A DNA stretch of 64,000 bases. Source: Arthrobacter sp. OV608. Its GTDB lineage: Bacteria; Actinomycetota; Actinomycetes; Actinomycetales; Micrococcaceae. Under the pieces are notes generated by a model, which saw only the letters and a list, made by a program, of their open reading frames with translations, was not told the origin of the DNA and made no database searches. Positions 8,621 through 19,442 of the stretch are shown in pieces. The translations under genes and the position numbers were made by a program. The number at the start of each line of letters is the position of its first letter. The stretch's first letter is position 1. The DNA lies in contig FOEZ01000009.1 of the NCBI GenBank assembly GCA_900110595.1, positions 1 to 64,000 on the forward strand, written 5' to 3'.

Positions 8621-10387
8621 TTACAGCCCCAGGTCCGCTTCGAAGGCGCCCTCTTCAAGGCGTGCCTTCAGGGTCTGGAGGAACCGGCCGGCGTCCGCGC
8701 CGTCCACCAGGCGGTGATCGTACGTCAGCGACAGGTACATCATGGAGCGGATGGCGATCGAGTCGTCACCGTTTTCATCCGAAACAACCACGGCACGCTT
8801 GACGATGGCGCCGGTACCCAGGATGCCCACCTGCGGCTGGTTGATGATCGGGGTGTCGAACAGGGCCCCGACCGAACCGATGTTGGTGATGCTGAAGGTG
8901 CCGCCGGACAACTCGTCCGGGCCGATCTTGCCGTCGCGGGTGCGGCTGGCAACGTCGGCGATCTTGCCCGCCAGGCCGGCGAGGTTCAGGTTGCCGGCGT
9001 CGGAAATGACCGGAACCAGCAGGCCCTTGTCCGTGTCCACGGCAATCGCGAGGTGCTCGGCGTTGTGGTAGGTGATTTCCTGCTTGGCCTCGTCGTAGGC
9101 AGCGTTGAGCTTGGGGTGCTGCTTGAGGGCCTCGGCGACGGCCTTGGCGATGAACGGCAGGAAGGTCAGCTTGACGCCGTTCTGCGCCTGGAACGAGTTC
9201 TTGGCGCGGGCACGGAGCTTGGCCACCTTGGTCATGTCCACCTCGTGGACCTGGGTCAGCTGGGTGGAGATCTCCAGGGATTCGCGCATGCGGCGGGCGA
9301 TGACCTGGCGGATGCGCGGTGCCTTCTGCGTGGTGCCGCGCAGCGAGGAAACTGCGGCGTTGGAGGCTGCGGGAGCAGACGCGGCCGGTGCTGCTGCCGG
9401 CGCTGCTGCCGGTGCGGCCTTGGCCTCGGCGGCGGCGATGACGTCCTGCTTGCGGATGCGTCCACCCACGCCGGTGCCGGAGAGTGAGGCGATGTCCACG
9501 CCGTGCTGGTTCGCCAGCTTGCGGACCAGGGGAGTGACGTAACCGGACTCGGATCCGCCGTTTGAGGGTGCAGCCTCGGCTGCGGCAGGTGCTGCGGCGG
9601 GGGCCGGTGCTGCTGCCGCAGCGGGTGCCGCGGCCGGTGCGGGAGCGGCCTGCGGGGCAGGTGCTTCAGCCTTCGGCGCTTCAGCCTTGGGGGCTTCCTG
9701 TGCCGGCGCTTCCTGTGCCGGGGCGGGTGCGGCCGGCGCTTCGGCGGGGGCAGCAGCTGCACCGGAGCCGATGACGGCCAGGACGGAACCGACCTCTGCG
9801 GTTTCGTCTTCGTTGACCCGGATTTCCTGCAGGGTGCCGGCAACGGGGGACGGGATCTCGGTGTCCACCTTGTCGGTGGAAACTTCCAGGAGCGGCTCAT
9901 CCACCTCAACGGAGTCGCCCACGGCCTTCAGCCAGCGGGTGACGGTGCCTTCGGTAACGCTTTCGCCCAGGGCAGGGAGGGTGACCTCGTGGCCTTCGCC
10001 GCCGCCGGCTGCCGGAGCTGCCGGTGCTTCCTGGGCGGGCGCAGGCTGTGCAGGTGCTTCCTGGGCGGGGGCTTCTTCAGCCGGAGCGGCAGCGGGAGCT
10101 TCCTGCGCAGGAGCTTCTTCGGCCGGTGCAGCGGGGGCGCCGCCACCGGAGCCGTCGCCGATCCGGACCAGGGGAGCGCCTACCTCGGCGGTCTCGTCCT
10201 CGGCAACCAGGATTTCCTCAATCACGCCAGCTACAGGAGAGGGGATTTCAGTGTCTACTTTGTCGGTGGAGACTTCGAGCAGCGGCTCGTCCACCTCTAC
10301 CCGGTCACCTACCTGCTTGAGCCAGCGGGTGACGGTTCCTTCGGTGACGCTCTCACCGAGGGCGGGCAAGTTAACGGATTCAGACAT
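8621..10387 (-). CDS. sucB: 2-oxoacid dehydrogenase E2 (dihydrolipoamide acyltransferase) with two lipoyl domains
   Basis: 588 aa. It transfers acyl groups from lipoyl arms to CoA in a 2-oxoacid dehydrogenase complex. Two near-identical lipoyl domains carry lysines K43 and K173 in EVSTDKVDT. Ala/Pro/Glu-rich linkers lead to an E1/E3-binding domain (about 283-318) and a C-terminal catalytic domain with HRLVDG (558-563). Actinobacterial relatives are often annotated SucB although they may serve pyruvate dehydrogenase, so the substrate is uncertain. The ATG at 10387 has AAGGAG upstream and begins at the first lipoyl domain. It lies downstream of lpd in the same direction. Confidence 0.93.
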   Translation of the reverse strand: MSESVNLPALGESVTEGTVTRWLKQVGDRVEVDEPLLEVSTDKVDTEIPSPVAGVIEEILVAEDETAEVGAPLVRIGDGSGGGAPAAPAEEAPAQEAPAAAPAEEAPAQEAPAQPAPAQEAPAAPAAGGGEGHEVTLPALGESVTEGTVTRWLKAVGDSVEVDEPLLEVSTDKVDTEIPSPVAGTLQEIRVNEDETAEVGSVLAVIGSGAAAAPAEAPAAPAPAQEAPAQEAPKAEAPKAEAPAPQAAPAPAAAPAAAAAPAPAAAPAAAEAAPSNGGSESGYVTPLVRKLANQHGVDIASLSGTGVGGRIRKQDVIAAAEAKAAPAAAPAAAPAASAPAASNAAVSSLRGTTQKAPRIRQVIARRMRESLEISTQLTQVHEVDMTKVAKLRARAKNSFQAQNGVKLTFLPFIAKAVAEALKQHPKLNAAYDEAKQEITYHNAEHLAIAVDTDKGLLVPVISDAGNLNLAGLAGKIADVASRTRDGKIGPDELSGGTFSITNIGSVGALFDTPIINQPQVGILGTGAIVKRAVVVSDENGDDSIAIRSMMYLSLTYDHRLVDGADAGRFLQTLKARLEEGAFEADLGL

Positions 10388-10450
10388 GTCGTCCCCGTTC
10401 TCCTTATTGATCTTTAGTGCGGATGATTGCTGCCTTGTTGGCCAGCCTAG

Positions 10451-10477
10451 TGCACCCGGCATTTCGTGCCGGGTGCA
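10451..10477. terminator. Perfect hairpin between lpd and sucB
   Basis: 11-bp perfect stem (10451-10461 with 10467-10477) and a 5-nt loop. No T-run follows on the minus strand, so it may attenuate or process the lpd-sucB transcript rather than end it. Confidence 0.5.
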
Positions 10478-10504
10478 CCAGGCCCTTTGGTGCTTGGGGG
10501 GAGA

Positions 10505-11887
10505 CTAGCCGTGAAGGGGCTTGCCCGCGAGTGCCAGGTGGGCTTCGCCCAGGGACTCGTTCTGGGTGGGATGGGCGTGCACCAGCTGCGCCACATCCTC
10601 GGGGTATGCTTCCCAGTTCACGATCAGCTGGGCTTCGCCCACCTGCTCGCCCATGCGGGCGCCGATCATGTGGACGCCCACCACGGGGCCGTCCTTCTGG
10701 CGGACCAGCTTGACCAGTCCGGAGGTGCCCAGGATGGAGCTCTTGCCGTTGCCGGCGAGGTTGTATTCCTGGGTCTGGACCTGGTCGTCGCCGAACTTTT
10801 CCTTGGCTGCCTTTTCGGTGTAGCCCACGGTGGCGATTTCGGGATCGGAGTAGGTGACCTTGGGGATGTTGATGTCCTCGACGATCACCGGCTTGAGGCC
10901 GGCGATTTCCTCGGCCACGAAGATGCCCTGCTGGTAGCCGCGGTGCGCCAGCTGCACGCCGGGGACGATGTCGCCGACAGCGTAGATGTTGCCGACGCCG
11001 GTGTGCAGGCGCTCGTTGGTGATGACGAAGCCGCGGTCGATGGTGATACCGGCTTCCTCGTAGCCCAGGCTGGCGGTGACAGGGCCACGGCCGACGGCGA
11101 CGAGCAGCAGGTCCGCTTCGAAGGTCTTGCCGTCCACGAGGGTGACCTTCACGCCGTCGTTGTTCTGCTCAACGCCCTGGAAGAAGACTCCGGTGGAGAA
11201 CTTGATGCCGCGCTTCTTGAAGGCACGCTCGAAGTTCTTGACGATGGTGGCGTCCTCGTTCGGGACCAGCGAGGGCAGGCCCTCCACGATGGTGACGTCG
11301 ACGCCGAAGGACTTCCACACGGAAGCGAACTCGACACCGATCACGCCGCCGCCGAGGATGATGGCGCTCTTGGGGATGGAGTCCATGGTCAGGGCCTGGT
11401 CCGAGGTGATGACCTTGCCGCCGATTTCCAGGCCCGGAAGGGTGCGGGAGTAGGAACCGGTGGCCAAAACGATGTTTTTGCCCTTGTAGGCGGTGCCGTT
11501 CACCACAACGGTGTCGGTGCCCTGGAGCTTGCCCTCACCTTCGATGACGGTGATGCCCTTGGACTTGATCAGGCCCTGGAGGCCCTTGTACTTGCCGGCG
11601 ATGATGCCGTCCTTGTACGCGTTGACGGCAGTGATGTCGATGCCGTCCAGGGTGACGTTCACGCCGTACTTGGCGGAGTCACGGGCGTGGTCGGCGAGCT
11701 CTGCCGAATGCAGCAGCGCCTTGGTGGGGATGCAGCCGTTGTGGAGGCAGGTACCGCCCAGCTTTGCCTTCTCCACGAGGCCGACGGTCAGGCCAAGCTG
11801 TACGGCCCGCAGGGCGGCGGCGTATCCACCGCTGCCTCCACCGAGTACCAGGATGTCGAATTCTTGCGCAGTTGCCTGATCGGCCAC
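10505..11887 (-). CDS. lpd: Dihydrolipoyl dehydrogenase (E3)
   Basis: 460 aa flavoprotein disulfide oxidoreductase that reoxidises dihydrolipoyl groups of E2 with NAD+. It has an N-terminal FAD site (VLGGGSGGYAAA), redox disulfide C47/C52 in GGTCLHNGCIPTK, a central NAD site (ILGGGVIGVEFASV) and the C-terminal catalytic pair H439/E444 in HAHPTQNE. The start is GTG 11887, with GAGGGAG about 9 nt upstream. It precedes the E2 gene by 117 bp in the same orientation, so the two are probably co-transcribed. Confidence 0.96.
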   Translation of the reverse strand: MADQATAQEFDILVLGGGSGGYAAALRAVQLGLTVGLVEKAKLGGTCLHNGCIPTKALLHSAELADHARDSAKYGVNVTLDGIDITAVNAYKDGIIAGKYKGLQGLIKSKGITVIEGEGKLQGTDTVVVNGTAYKGKNIVLATGSYSRTLPGLEIGGKVITSDQALTMDSIPKSAIILGGGVIGVEFASVWKSFGVDVTIVEGLPSLVPNEDATIVKNFERAFKKRGIKFSTGVFFQGVEQNNDGVKVTLVDGKTFEADLLLVAVGRGPVTASLGYEEAGITIDRGFVITNERLHTGVGNIYAVGDIVPGVQLAHRGYQQGIFVAEEIAGLKPVIVEDINIPKVTYSDPEIATVGYTEKAAKEKFGDDQVQTQEYNLAGNGKSSILGTSGLVKLVRQKDGPVVGVHMIGARMGEQVGEAQLIVNWEAYPEDVAQLVHAHPTQNESLGEAHLALAGKPLHG

Positions 11888-12081
11888 TTAAACGCTCCCT
11901 CGCGTGAACGATGACGCGTTCTTCCGCGCATCATCTGGTCTTGGAACTTGCACTGCCGTGATTATGTCAGCGTGCCTGTTCTCTTGCATTTGTGACTACC
12001 GTGGTTCACCTTAGCGAACCACTTATCCATGCTCCACCTTGGCGCCGCGTTTGTGGAGCGCTTGTGTCGAGTGTCACGCGG

Positions 12082-12115
12082 CCCTGCGGCGCAGGGAACA
12101 TCCCGTGCCGCAGGG
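12082..12115. terminator. Hairpin downstream of pepA
   Basis: 9-bp perfect stem (12082-12090 with 12107-12115) after the pepA stop. There is no U-run, so assignment is tentative. Confidence 0.4.
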
Positions 12116-12149
12116 CGCGCAGTTACCGGGCTACGGCTGCCCGTTGGCC

Positions 12150-13676
12150 TCAGGCGGCTGCTGCCAGGATGTCCTCTACATAGGCCACCAGGGTCCGGAC
12201 CGTGCAGCCCGTTCCCTGCTTGTGGGTGTAGCCGTAGGGGCTTCCGTTGTTGAAGGAGGGCCCGGCGATGTCGATGTGGGCCCAGGGGATCTGTTCCCCG
12301 TCCTTGCCCTTACCCACGAATTCGCGCAGGAAAACGGCCGCCGTCATCATGCCGCCGTGGCGTTCGCCGATGTTGGCCAGGTCGGCCACCTGCGAATCGA
12401 GGCTGGGGCGCAGTTCCTCGGGCAGCGGCATGGGCCAGACCAGTTCGCCCGCACGGTCCGCCGCGGTCTTCAGGGCACCCGTGACGCTCTCCGACCCCAT
12501 CACGCCGGCGGTGCGGTTGCCCAGGGCGATCAGCTGCGCGCCGGTGAGCGTGGCGACGTCGATGATGGCGTCCGGGTATTCGCGGCTGGCGGCCACGATG
12601 CCGTCTGCCATCACCAGGCGGCCCTCGGCGTCGGTGTTCAGGACCTCAACAGTTTTGCCACCGAACATGGTGAGGACGTCCGCCGGGCGGGACGCCGCAC
12701 CGGAGGGCATGTTTTCGGCGATGCAGAGCCATGCGGTCGCCTTCACCGGCAGGCCCAGTCCCGCCAGGGCCAGGACAGTGTTAAGGACGACGGCGGCGCC
12801 GGCCATATCGCTTTTCATGTCGCCCATGCCGAGGGCCGGCTTGATGGAGATGCCGCCGGTGTCGAACGTGATGCCTTTGCCAACGAGGGCGATCTTCGAG
12901 GTTGCCTTGGCGGGGGAGTATTCCACCTTGACCAGCCGGGGCTGGCGGGCTGAGCCCTTGCCCACGCCCATGATGCCGCCGAAGCCTTCCTTTTCCAGCC
13001 GCTTCTCATCCCAGACGGTGACTTTGACGGGCAGGCCTTTGGCCAGGTCCTTTGCGGCCTCGGCGAACGTCTCCGGGTAGAGGTGGCTCGGCGGCTGGTT
13101 GACCAGTGACCGGGTGGCGTTGACGGCCTTTCCGAGCAGGCCGGCACGCTTCAGTGCTGCGTTGACGCCGTCGTTGCCGGACAGGTCCGTGAAGATAACG
13201 GCATTTTTGACCGGATCCTTCAGCCCGTCCGTGGAGGACCGGAATTCGGTGAACGAATAGGCGCCCAGTGCGGCACCTTCGGCGACTGCCGCCACGTCGG
13301 CGACGGACGCCGTCGGAAGGGCCAGGACAACCGTGGCGAGGCCGGAAAGCTGGCGGACGGCGGAGCCGGCAGCGCGGCGGAGCGCTTCTTCCGTCAGCGG
13401 CTTTCCGGCCGCCACGCTGCCGGTGCCGGCGAGGACCAGGATTCCGGCGCCCGTTTCCGGAAGGCCGGGAAGGCGGACAATCTGGTCTGCGGCGCCCGTG
13501 ACGCCCAGAGACTTGAGGGACTCCGCCAGGGCCTCGGCACTCTTGGCCGTCAGCGGGTTGTCCAGGAGCACCGGACCGTCAGTGCCCTTCCCCACACCGA
13601 TGACCACTGCGTCACTGGGGCTCTTCTTCAGGTCCCTGGTGAGGGTACTAAGGTTGATTTCAGTATTCTTGACCAC
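12150..13676 (-). CDS. pepA: Leucyl aminopeptidase PepA (M17)
   Basis: 508 aa cytosolic di-zinc aminopeptidase that releases N-terminal residues from peptides. Diagnostic motifs are GKGITFDTGGISIKP and the metal/active-site signature NTDAEGRLVMAD. The N-terminal alpha/beta domain of M17 enzymes is present, and length is normal. The start is GTG 13676, with GAGGA 8-9 nt upstream. It could act with the tricorn peptidase in peptide turnover, although the two genes are not linked in an operon. Confidence 0.95.
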   Translation of the reverse strand: MVKNTEINLSTLTRDLKKSPSDAVVIGVGKGTDGPVLLDNPLTAKSAEALAESLKSLGVTGAADQIVRLPGLPETGAGILVLAGTGSVAAGKPLTEEALRRAAGSAVRQLSGLATVVLALPTASVADVAAVAEGAALGAYSFTEFRSSTDGLKDPVKNAVIFTDLSGNDGVNAALKRAGLLGKAVNATRSLVNQPPSHLYPETFAEAAKDLAKGLPVKVTVWDEKRLEKEGFGGIMGVGKGSARQPRLVKVEYSPAKATSKIALVGKGITFDTGGISIKPALGMGDMKSDMAGAAVVLNTVLALAGLGLPVKATAWLCIAENMPSGAASRPADVLTMFGGKTVEVLNTDAEGRLVMADGIVAASREYPDAIIDVATLTGAQLIALGNRTAGVMGSESVTGALKTAADRAGELVWPMPLPEELRPSLDSQVADLANIGERHGGMMTAAVFLREFVGKGKDGEQIPWAHIDIAGPSFNNGSPYGYTHKQGTGCTVRTLVAYVEDILAAAA

Positions 13677-13936
13677 AGGGATCAGTCCTCAATTCTCGCG
13701 AGATGTTCGAAGCAGGGATGCATGTTCGGCGCTCTGCCATGGATGCCCGGATTGCCGTCGTTCGGGACGCAGCCCGGGTGTCTTCAAGCCCGTCTGGCAG
13801 GCCAGTTCCGATCGTAGCCCGTCCCCGCCCGAGCCGGTGAATTTCCTGAGATGTGCGCCACACCAGCCGCAGGAATGCGGGGCTGTCCCGGGGCGTTGTA
13901 GAGGATGTCCACCCGCACCCATGAAAGGAACACGCC

Positions 13937-14875
13937 GTGCTTGAACGGATCTCCGGCTCCCTGCTGGACCCCGACGCGCTTTATGCAAGCAACATTGAGC
14001 TGTTCCACAGCCCGGAGCTCAAGGGGCTGAACCTGGTGATGGGCTTCACCGGATTCGCCGACGCCGGGCAGGTGGTGAAGCAGATCAATGCCGAGCTGCT
14101 GGACTCGCTCGACGCCCAGCCCGTTGCCGTCTTCGACGCCGACCAGCTGATCGATTACCGCTCCCGCAGGCCGCACCTGACCTTTGTCGAGGACCATCTG
14201 CAGGACTACCAGGAACCCCGGCTCGCCCTCTACCGGCTCGTGGACGGCCTGGGCAGCCCCTTCCTGCTGCTGGCCGGATTCGAACCGGACCTGCAGTGGG
14301 AACGTTTTGCCCGCGCAGTGGTGGGCATCGTGGAGAAACTCGACGTCAACCTGGTCACCTGGATCCACTCAATCCCCATGCCCGTTCCGCACACCCGCCC
14401 CGTGGGCGTCACGGTGCACGGCAACCGGCCGGAGCTCATCGAGGGCATCTCGGTGTGGAAGCCCACCGTGGAAGTGCCCGCGGCAGTGGGGCACATCCTT
14501 GAACTCCGCCTCGTGGAGGCAGGCCGCAACGTGGCCGGCTACGTCATCCACGTGCCGCACTACCTGGCCGAGGCCGAATACCCCACGGCCGCCGTGGCCG
14601 GCCTGGAGTACCTGGGTGCCGCCACCTCCCTGATGCTTCCCTCGGACCGGCTCCGCGAAGCCGGCCGTGAGGTCAGCCGCCAGATCGCCGAGCAGATCGA
14701 CGCCTCCGAGGAAGTCCAGCAGGTGGTGTCCCGGCTTGAGTCCCGGTATGACGAAAAGGCCGAAGGTACCGTCCGGCGATCCCTCCTGGCGGATGAAAAT
14801 GACGAGCTGCCCAATGCCGATGTCCTCGGCGCCGCTGTGGAGGCCTATCTCGCCCGCGAGAATCCCGGCCAGTAG
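13937..14875 (+). CDS. PAC2-family protein (proteasome assembly chaperone-like)
   Basis: 312 aa. It resembles actinobacterial PAC2 proteins (NLVMGFTGFADAGQVVKQI near the N-terminus, VTWIHSIPMPVPHTRP mid-protein). Family members share the fold of eukaryotic proteasome assembly chaperones, but the bacterial role is not settled. Start is GTG 13937 with AAAGGA upstream. It is divergent from pepA across a 260-bp gap in which I see no further gene. The C-terminal 90 residues are charged and probably helical. Confidence 0.85.
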   Translation: MLERISGSLLDPDALYASNIELFHSPELKGLNLVMGFTGFADAGQVVKQINAELLDSLDAQPVAVFDADQLIDYRSRRPHLTFVEDHLQDYQEPRLALYRLVDGLGSPFLLLAGFEPDLQWERFARAVVGIVEKLDVNLVTWIHSIPMPVPHTRPVGVTVHGNRPELIEGISVWKPTVEVPAAVGHILELRLVEAGRNVAGYVIHVPHYLAEAEYPTAAVAGLEYLGAATSLMLPSDRLREAGREVSRQIAEQIDASEEVQQVVSRLESRYDEKAEGTVRRSLLADENDELPNADVLGAAVEAYLARENPGQ

Positions 14876-14955
14876 ACGCGCCCGTGTCCTGAACCCTTTC
14901 CGCGCCCGGACCGCCGTCGAACGCCCTGCTGCCGGGCCGGGCACGGGTGTCCGGG

Positions 14956-14961
14956 CATAAT
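14956..14961 (+). promoter_or_regulatory. -10 element of the MFS gene (leaderless layout)
   Basis: CATAAT lies 6 nt before GTG 14968, which supports that codon as the start. Confidence 0.5.
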
Positions 14962-14967
14962 GAAGAG

Positions 14968-16314
14968 GTGACTGCACCCCGAGCCTGGCTGATCTGGACC
15001 ATTGGAATCTTCGGGTACCTGGTGGCCGTTTGCCAGCGCACCTCCTTCGGGGTAGTGGGCCTGGAAGCGACGGAACGCTTTCACGCCAGCGCCGCCGCGA
15101 TCTCGTTCTTCACCGTCCTCCAGCTCCTGGTCTACGCCGGGCTCCAGATCCCGGTGGGGCTGCTGGTGGACCGCTTCGGCTCCCGGGCCATGATCGCCGG
15201 CGGTGCGGTGCTGATGGGGTTCGGCCAGCTTCAGCTGGCCTTTGCCGACAGCATCCCCGGCGGCGTGGCCGGACGGGTCCTCGTGGGCGCCGGCGACGCC
15301 ATGACCTTTATCTCGGTGATCCGCCTGATTCCGCTCTGGTTCGCTCCCGCCCGCGTGCCGCTGGTCACCCAGCTGACCGGGATGTCCGGGCAGCTGGGAC
15401 AGCTGTTCAGTGTCCTCCCGTTCGCGTTCGTGCTGCACTCTGCCGGCTGGACCCCGGCGTTCCTGATGCTGGCCGGGATGTCCGGACTCGCCGTCGTCCT
15501 GGTGGTTCTGCTCCTGCAGGATGTGCCGCCCGGTACCGCCCGGCCGCAGGGGCAGCAGGGCTTGAAAGCCACGGGTGCCTCGCTGGCCCGCGCGTGGCGC
15601 CAGCCGGGGACGCGGCTGGGCCTGTGGAGCCACTTCACCATCCAGTTCAGCGGCACCGTTTTTGCGATGACGTGGGGCTACCCCTTCCTGATTTCCGGAC
15701 AGGGCCTGGACGCCGGAACCGTTGCCGCCCTGATGGCGCTGTACGTGGCGGCCGCCATGGCGGTAGGTCCTTTCATCGGGCGCTTTGTGTCCCGCCACCC
15801 GCTGCGGCGTTCCACCATGGTCCTCCTGATTGCCGCCGCGACTGCCGGGGCGTGGGCCGCTGTCCTGCTGACGCCGGGCCGTTCGCCGTTGTGGCTCCTG
15901 GCCGGCCTGGTCATGGTGCTTGCCATCGGCGGCCCGGGCTCGATGATCGGCTTCGACTTTGCGCGGACGTTCAACCCGGCCCACCGGATCGGGACGGCCA
16001 CGGGCATTGTTAACGTGGGGGGCTTCATCGCCGCGCTTGTTGCCATCTTCCTCATCGGCCTGGTGCTGGACGTGCTGTACGCCAGCGGCTTCTCCAACGG
16101 AGAGCTGTACGGGCTGGCTCCGTTCCGGATTGCCCTGAGTGTCCAGTTCGTGCTGCTTGGCTTCGGCGTTGTGGCCATGCTCGTGTGCCGGCGGAAGGTC
16201 CGGCGGCAGATGGCGGCGCAGGGCGTTGTGGTACCGCCCCTCCGCAGTGCCCTGGCCCGCCAGCGCCGGGAAAACCTGGCCCGGCGCAGCAAGGCAGCGG
16301 CTTCGGACGACTAG
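14968..16314 (+). CDS. Major facilitator superfamily transporter
   Basis: 448 aa with about 12 hydrophobic segments and a charged loop near the middle (about 190-215), as in MFS carriers. The N-terminal half has the loop motif LVDRFGSRAMIAGG after helix 2, a good match to MFS motif A, and GRVLVGAGDAMTFIS in helix 4. Substrate cannot be told from sequence or context. Two GTG codons compete (14947 and 14968); CATAAT exactly 6 nt before 14968 and lack of a ribosome-binding site at 14947 favour the second. The gap to the PAC2 gene is 92 bp. Confidence 0.85.
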   Translation: MTAPRAWLIWTIGIFGYLVAVCQRTSFGVVGLEATERFHASAAAISFFTVLQLLVYAGLQIPVGLLVDRFGSRAMIAGGAVLMGFGQLQLAFADSIPGGVAGRVLVGAGDAMTFISVIRLIPLWFAPARVPLVTQLTGMSGQLGQLFSVLPFAFVLHSAGWTPAFLMLAGMSGLAVVLVVLLLQDVPPGTARPQGQQGLKATGASLARAWRQPGTRLGLWSHFTIQFSGTVFAMTWGYPFLISGQGLDAGTVAALMALYVAAAMAVGPFIGRFVSRHPLRRSTMVLLIAAATAGAWAAVLLTPGRSPLWLLAGLVMVLAIGGPGSMIGFDFARTFNPAHRIGTATGIVNVGGFIAALVAIFLIGLVLDVLYASGFSNGELYGLAPFRIALSVQFVLLGFGVVAMLVCRRKVRRQMAAQGVVVPPLRSALARQRRENLARRSKAAASDD

Positions 16315-16363
16315 TCCCGCACAGGCCCGGTTTTCGCCTCGTCCGCCGGGCGCGGCGGACTCG

Positions 16364-16372
16364 TTATCCACA
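16364..16372 (+). promoter_or_regulatory. Perfect DnaA-box 9-mer upstream of the DUF4192 gene
   Basis: TTATCCACA lies 51 bp before the ATG at 16424. It is identical to the site before the kinase gene in reverse orientation. Confidence 0.35.
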
Positions 16373-16423
16373 TAGGTGAGCCTGGTCCTTCTGAGGCTTC
16401 CGCCGCAGGCGAAAGCTGGAACC

Positions 16424-17692
16424 ATGACATCTCCAGAGCGCCTCACAGTCCGCGGCCCGGAAGACATCCTGGGCTTCATTCCGCATTCGTTGGGTTACTG
16501 GCCGGCCAACAGCCTGGTGGCCATGACGCTGCAGGGCAAGAGGCTGGGTGCAACCCTCCGGCTGGATCTTCCCGGGCCGGCGGTGCTGGCCGATCCGGCA
16601 CCCTTCGCCGAAACGGTAGCCGGGTACTTGGCGGCAGACGAGCACGCCGACGGCACTCTGCTGGCTCTTTTCACCAACAACGGCTGGCTGTCCGGGCCGG
16701 GATGCTATGACGGGCTGCTGTTCAGCCTTGAAGCGGCGCTGGCCGGAGCCTGCATGCCCGTCAAGGAGGCCTGGTATGTGGGGGACCGCTACTGGCGGGA
16801 CGCCTGGTGCACGGATCCGGCCTGCTGCCCGCTGCCGGGCCGGCCCCTGGAACAGATCCGGGACAGCCTGCTCAACACGGAAATGGTGTTCCGCGGAAGC
16901 AGTGTGGGGCCGCCTCCGGAGGAACGGCAGGCCCGCACTGTCCCCAGCCTGTACCGTGCAGCTGTCCTGGAGGCCGAAGCTGTGTGGTCGGCCCGCCTGG
17001 ACTGCCGGCGGCAGAGCCGGGCGCAGTTTGACGCTGTGCTGGGCCTCTGGACCGGGTTGCTCGCAGGCCCGCGGGAGGAATTAGGCCAGCCGCTGGTGGA
17101 CCGGGACGCCTTCCTGCGGGCCTCGCTGCTGGTGCCTGCCTGGCGCGACGCTGTCCTGGTGATGGCGGCGGCCGGACAAGCGGCTGCCGCAGCCGGAGCC
17201 GAGGAGTTCGGGAATTTCGACGAGGAGCCGGGACCTGAGCCCGTGGTCTTTACGGGCGTTGTTCCATTGGAGACGGGCCCACCGGAGACCGAGCCGGCCG
17301 GAGCTCCATCATCAACCGGGGGACCCCCCGCCCCCGAGCCCCTGCTGAAGACCGGACAACACCAGGGGACTCCCGGTTACGGTGATGTCCTCATGGGGCA
17401 TGAGCCGCCAGTCCCGCAGTGGCTGACCATGGACGCGCTGGACCTGGTCCTGGGGCAGCTGGCGCTCCTGGGTGGGGCGCCGGCAGCGGCCGCATTAACG
17501 GGAAGAGGCTGGATTGCGTGGTGCCGCGGACGCGGCTCGTACTCCGCAGCGTATTACGAGGAAGCCCTGGAAATCGAACCCGGCTACCGTCTGGCGGAAC
17601 TGCTGCTGGAGCTGGTTCGTCGCGGTACTTTATGCGGGTGGGCAGCCCGGAAGGAGGCAGCCTGGCAGAAATTCGGTCCGGACGCCGCCTGA
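16424..17692 (+). CDS. DUF4192 protein
   Basis: 422 aa. The N-terminal stretch (RGPEDILGFIPHSLGYWP, then SLVAMTLQG) is the DUF4192 signature. The family is widespread in Actinobacteria and has no established function. Residues about 270-320 form a Pro/Glu-rich linker. The C-terminal part (AWCRGRGSYSAAYYEEALEIEPGYRLAELL) reads like a tetratricopeptide-type helical repeat. Start at ATG 16424 is chosen because homology begins there; the in-frame GTG at 16376 would add 16 unrelated residues. It lies upstream of sigA but is separated from it by 272 bp. Confidence 0.85.
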   Translation: MTSPERLTVRGPEDILGFIPHSLGYWPANSLVAMTLQGKRLGATLRLDLPGPAVLADPAPFAETVAGYLAADEHADGTLLALFTNNGWLSGPGCYDGLLFSLEAALAGACMPVKEAWYVGDRYWRDAWCTDPACCPLPGRPLEQIRDSLLNTEMVFRGSSVGPPPEERQARTVPSLYRAAVLEAEAVWSARLDCRRQSRAQFDAVLGLWTGLLAGPREELGQPLVDRDAFLRASLLVPAWRDAVLVMAAAGQAAAAAGAEEFGNFDEEPGPEPVVFTGVVPLETGPPETEPAGAPSSTGGPPAPEPLLKTGQHQGTPGYGDVLMGHEPPVPQWLTMDALDLVLGQLALLGGAPAAAALTGRGWIAWCRGRGSYSAAYYEEALEIEPGYRLAELLLELVRRGTLCGWAARKEAAWQKFGPDAA

Positions 17693-17840
17693 AGCCCAGC
17701 GCTCCGGTCCCCCTTGGCCAGTCAGCGGGACCGTGGGGAGGTCCTATTCGGGGAAACGTGAGACAATGGTTGCCGAGACCCGGTTGGGTCCGTGTATCAA
17801 GTGCCTGTAACTGGTCCTTCCGGGGAACATTACAGCCGCT

Positions 17841-17869
17841 CCGGCAGTTCTATTTATAGACTCTGCCGG
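17841..17869. promoter_or_regulatory. Inverted repeat between DUF4192 and sigA
   Basis: CCGGCAG and CTGCCGG (17841-17847, 17863-17869) flank the AT-rich core TTCTATTTATAGACT. It could end the DUF4192 transcript or form part of the sigA control region. Confidence 0.4.
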
Positions 17870-17897
17870 CCGTGGTGGCGCTTGGTTTCCACCACGG
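17870..17897. promoter_or_regulatory. Inverted repeat abutting a -35 element upstream of sigA
   Basis: CCGTGGTGG and CCACCACGG (17870-17878, 17889-17897) form a perfect 9-bp stem. A consensus -35 TTGACA starts 2 bp later at 17900; TATGGT at 17927 is the best -10 candidate but with a long 21-bp spacer. Confidence 0.45.
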
Positions 17898-17964
17898 ACT
17901 TGACAGGGTCATAGTGGTGTTGCCCGTATGGTGATTCCACAGACCACCGCTAGAAAGGTTTTCT

Positions 17965-19278
<1,314 letters not shown>

Positions 19279-19297
19279 GACCAGCAAGTCAGCGAGA

Positions 19298-19352
19298 GCG
19301 GCCCGCCGGCTGCCGTGCCCCTCCCGGGGTGCAGCAGCCGGCGGGCCGCTTT
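19298..19352 (+). terminator. sigA terminator
   Basis: Perfect 16-bp GC stem (19298-19313 with 19334-19349) followed by TTTG, 20 bp after the stop codon. Confidence 0.85.
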
Positions 19353-19400
19353 GCTTAGTACCAGGCGCTGCTGCGCGAGCGGCTGAGGTTAAAACGAAGA

Positions 19401-19426
19401 GGGACCCCACCTTCCGGTGGGGTCCC
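19401..19426 (-). terminator. Terminator of the DUF7455 gene
   Basis: Perfect 11-bp stem (19401-19411 with 19416-19426) and a 4-nt loop. In the minus direction it is followed by CGTTTTAA. Confidence 0.8.
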
Positions 19427-19442
19427 AACTGCTTCGGGTGTG

